Shown here in pieces: positions 63,013-64,000 of a stretch of 64,000 bases of DNA. The number at the start of each line of letters is the position of its first letter. Position 1 is the first letter of the stretch. This stretch comes from Gorsachius magnificus (Eukaryota > Chordata > Aves > Pelecaniformes > Ardeidae): NCBI GenBank assembly GCA_034008185.1, contig CM067084.1, positions 13,473,385 to 13,537,384 of the forward strand. The letters are read 5' to 3'. The notes beneath the pieces were generated by a model. It saw only the letters and a list, made by a program, of their open reading frames with translations. It searched no databases and had not been told where the DNA came from. The translations under genes and the position numbers were made by a program.

Positions 63013-63947
63013 CTTAGACTTAGAGAGCGAGATCGAGTGCACCCTCAGCAAGTTTGCGGATGACACCAAGCTGAGTGGTGCGGTTGACACACCAGAAGGA
63101 CGGGATGTCATCCAGAGAGACCTGGACAGGCTGGAGAGGTGGGCCCGTGTGAACCTCATGAGGTTCAACAAGGCCAAGTGCAAGGTCCCGCACCTGGGTC
63201 GGGGTAACCCCCAGTATCAGTACAGGCTGGGGGAAGAAAGGATCGAGAGCAGCCCTGCCGAGAGGGACCTGGGGGTGCTGGTGGATGAAAAGCTGGACAC
63301 GAGCCGGCAATGTGCGCTGGCAGCCCAGAAGGCCAACCGTACCCTGGGCTGCATCAGGAGAAGCGTGGCCAGCAGGTCGAGGGAGGTGATTCTGCCCCTC
63401 TGCTCTGCTCTGGTGAGACCTCACCTGGAGTACTGCATCCAGCTCTGGAGCCCTCAGCACAAGAAGGACATGGAACTGTTGGAGCGGGTCCAGAGGAGAG
63501 CTACTAAAATGATCCGAGGGCCGGAGCACCTCTCCTGTGAGGCCAGGCTGAGGGAGTTGGGCTTGTTCAGCCTGGAGAAGAGAAGGCTGCGGGGAGACCT
63601 GATTGCGGCCTTTCAGTACCTAAAGGGGGCCTGTAGGAAAGATGGGGACAATCTCTTTAGTAGGGCCAGCTGTGACAGGACAAGGGGTAATGGCTTTAAA
63701 CTAAACCAGGGTGGGTTTAGACTGGATATAAGGAAGAAATTCTTTACAATGCGGGTGGTGAAACACTGGAATGGGTTGCCCAGAGAGGTGGTGGAGGCCC
63801 CATCCCTGGGAACATTCAAGGCCAGGTTGGATGGGGCTCTGAGCAACCTGATCTGGTTAGCGGTGTCCCTGCTCCCTGCAGGGGGGTTGGGCTAGATGGC
63901 CTCTAGGGGTCCCTTCCAACCCAAAACATTCTATGATTCTATGATTC
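63013..63947 (+). mobile_element. CR1 retrotransposon, 5'-truncated, copy 3
   Basis: It begins near GACTTAGAGAGCGAGATCGA, in the middle of the reverse-transcriptase frame, and is open without a stop to 63,895. It ends with the ATTCTATGATTCTATGATTC terminal repeat. The encoded part runs from [20 protein letters not shown] through [17 protein letters not shown] to [14 protein letters not shown]. It differs from copy 1 at about twenty positions by eye. It sits less than 400 bases upstream of the SETD7 start codon, pointing away from the gene. Confidence 0.94.
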
Positions 63948-64000
63948 CTGGGGAAGAATGTTCTTCAGGTGCCAGACGCAAAGCAGCACAGCGCCAGGCC

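Noticed and set aside
61387..63017. Several frames of 230-370 codons around the SETD7 promoter
   Set aside because: Same composition effect; only the short SETD7 exon 1 there matches a known protein.
62783..63895. A 370-codon frame joining CpG-island sequence to CR1 reverse transcriptase
   Set aside because: It opens at a GTG, not an ATG, and the join is just the CR1 insertion point in a stop-poor region. It is not a fused host gene.
1..64000. CRISPR arrays, bacterial operons, ribosomal RNA or tRNA genes
   Set aside because: None seen. The sequence is a vertebrate nuclear locus with spliced genes; regular repeat-spacer patterns are absent.

Overview
The window is vertebrate nuclear DNA and almost certainly avian. 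It carries several CR1 non-LTR retrotransposon copies, including 3'-end fragments of the kind spread through bird genomes, and pieces of an LTR that I recognise as an avian endogenous-retrovirus type. It has GT-AG spliced genes with CpG-island promoters. Two genes are recognised with confidence: RAB33B on the + strand and SETD7 on the - strand, in the RAB33B-SETD7 order known from other vertebrates.

Layout. 1-11.6 kb is non-coding apart from an inverted CR1 fragment (8.4-8.8 kb) and a larger + strand CR1 copy (10.35-11.56 kb). 11.6-12.6 kb is the CpG-island promoter of RAB33B, with a TCTCGCGAGA element, a GC box and an inverted CCAAT box. RAB33B has two coding exons (12,080-12,327 and 17,932-18,323) split by a 5.6 kb intron. 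Its open reading frame is broken twice as sequenced: one base is missing in the switch I coding region, and the C-terminal tail is rearranged. About 18.3-31.4 kb is 3' UTR and intergenic sequence with small CR1 scraps. 32.4-37.8 kb holds a six-coding-exon gene on the - strand that I reconstructed from splice sites. It encodes a 222-residue, four-transmembrane protein with a cytoplasmic C-terminal PPPY motif. I cannot name it, and as far as I know no annotated gene lies between RAB33B and SETD7 in human. Its CpG island is at 37.77-38.77 kb, directly abutted by a truncated LTR (38.77-39.21 kb). About 39.2-45.7 kb is probably largely SETD7 3' UTR. SETD7 occupies 45,745-62,649 in eight coding exons that give a complete 366-residue protein with all catalytic landmarks. 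Its CpG-island promoter lies at 62.65-63.0 kb, and a CR1 copy is inserted at its upstream edge (63,013-63,947).

The three long CR1 copies are in the same orientation. By eye, copies 1 and 3 differ at only about twenty positions over roughly 925 aligned bases, so these elements are unusually young for CR1.

The genes do not form an operon-like system. RAB33B is a Golgi/autophagy GTPase, SETD7 is a lysine methyltransferase, and the middle gene is a tetraspan membrane protein of unknown function. The most useful results are the reconstruction of the middle gene and the double break in RAB33B beside a flawless SETD7.
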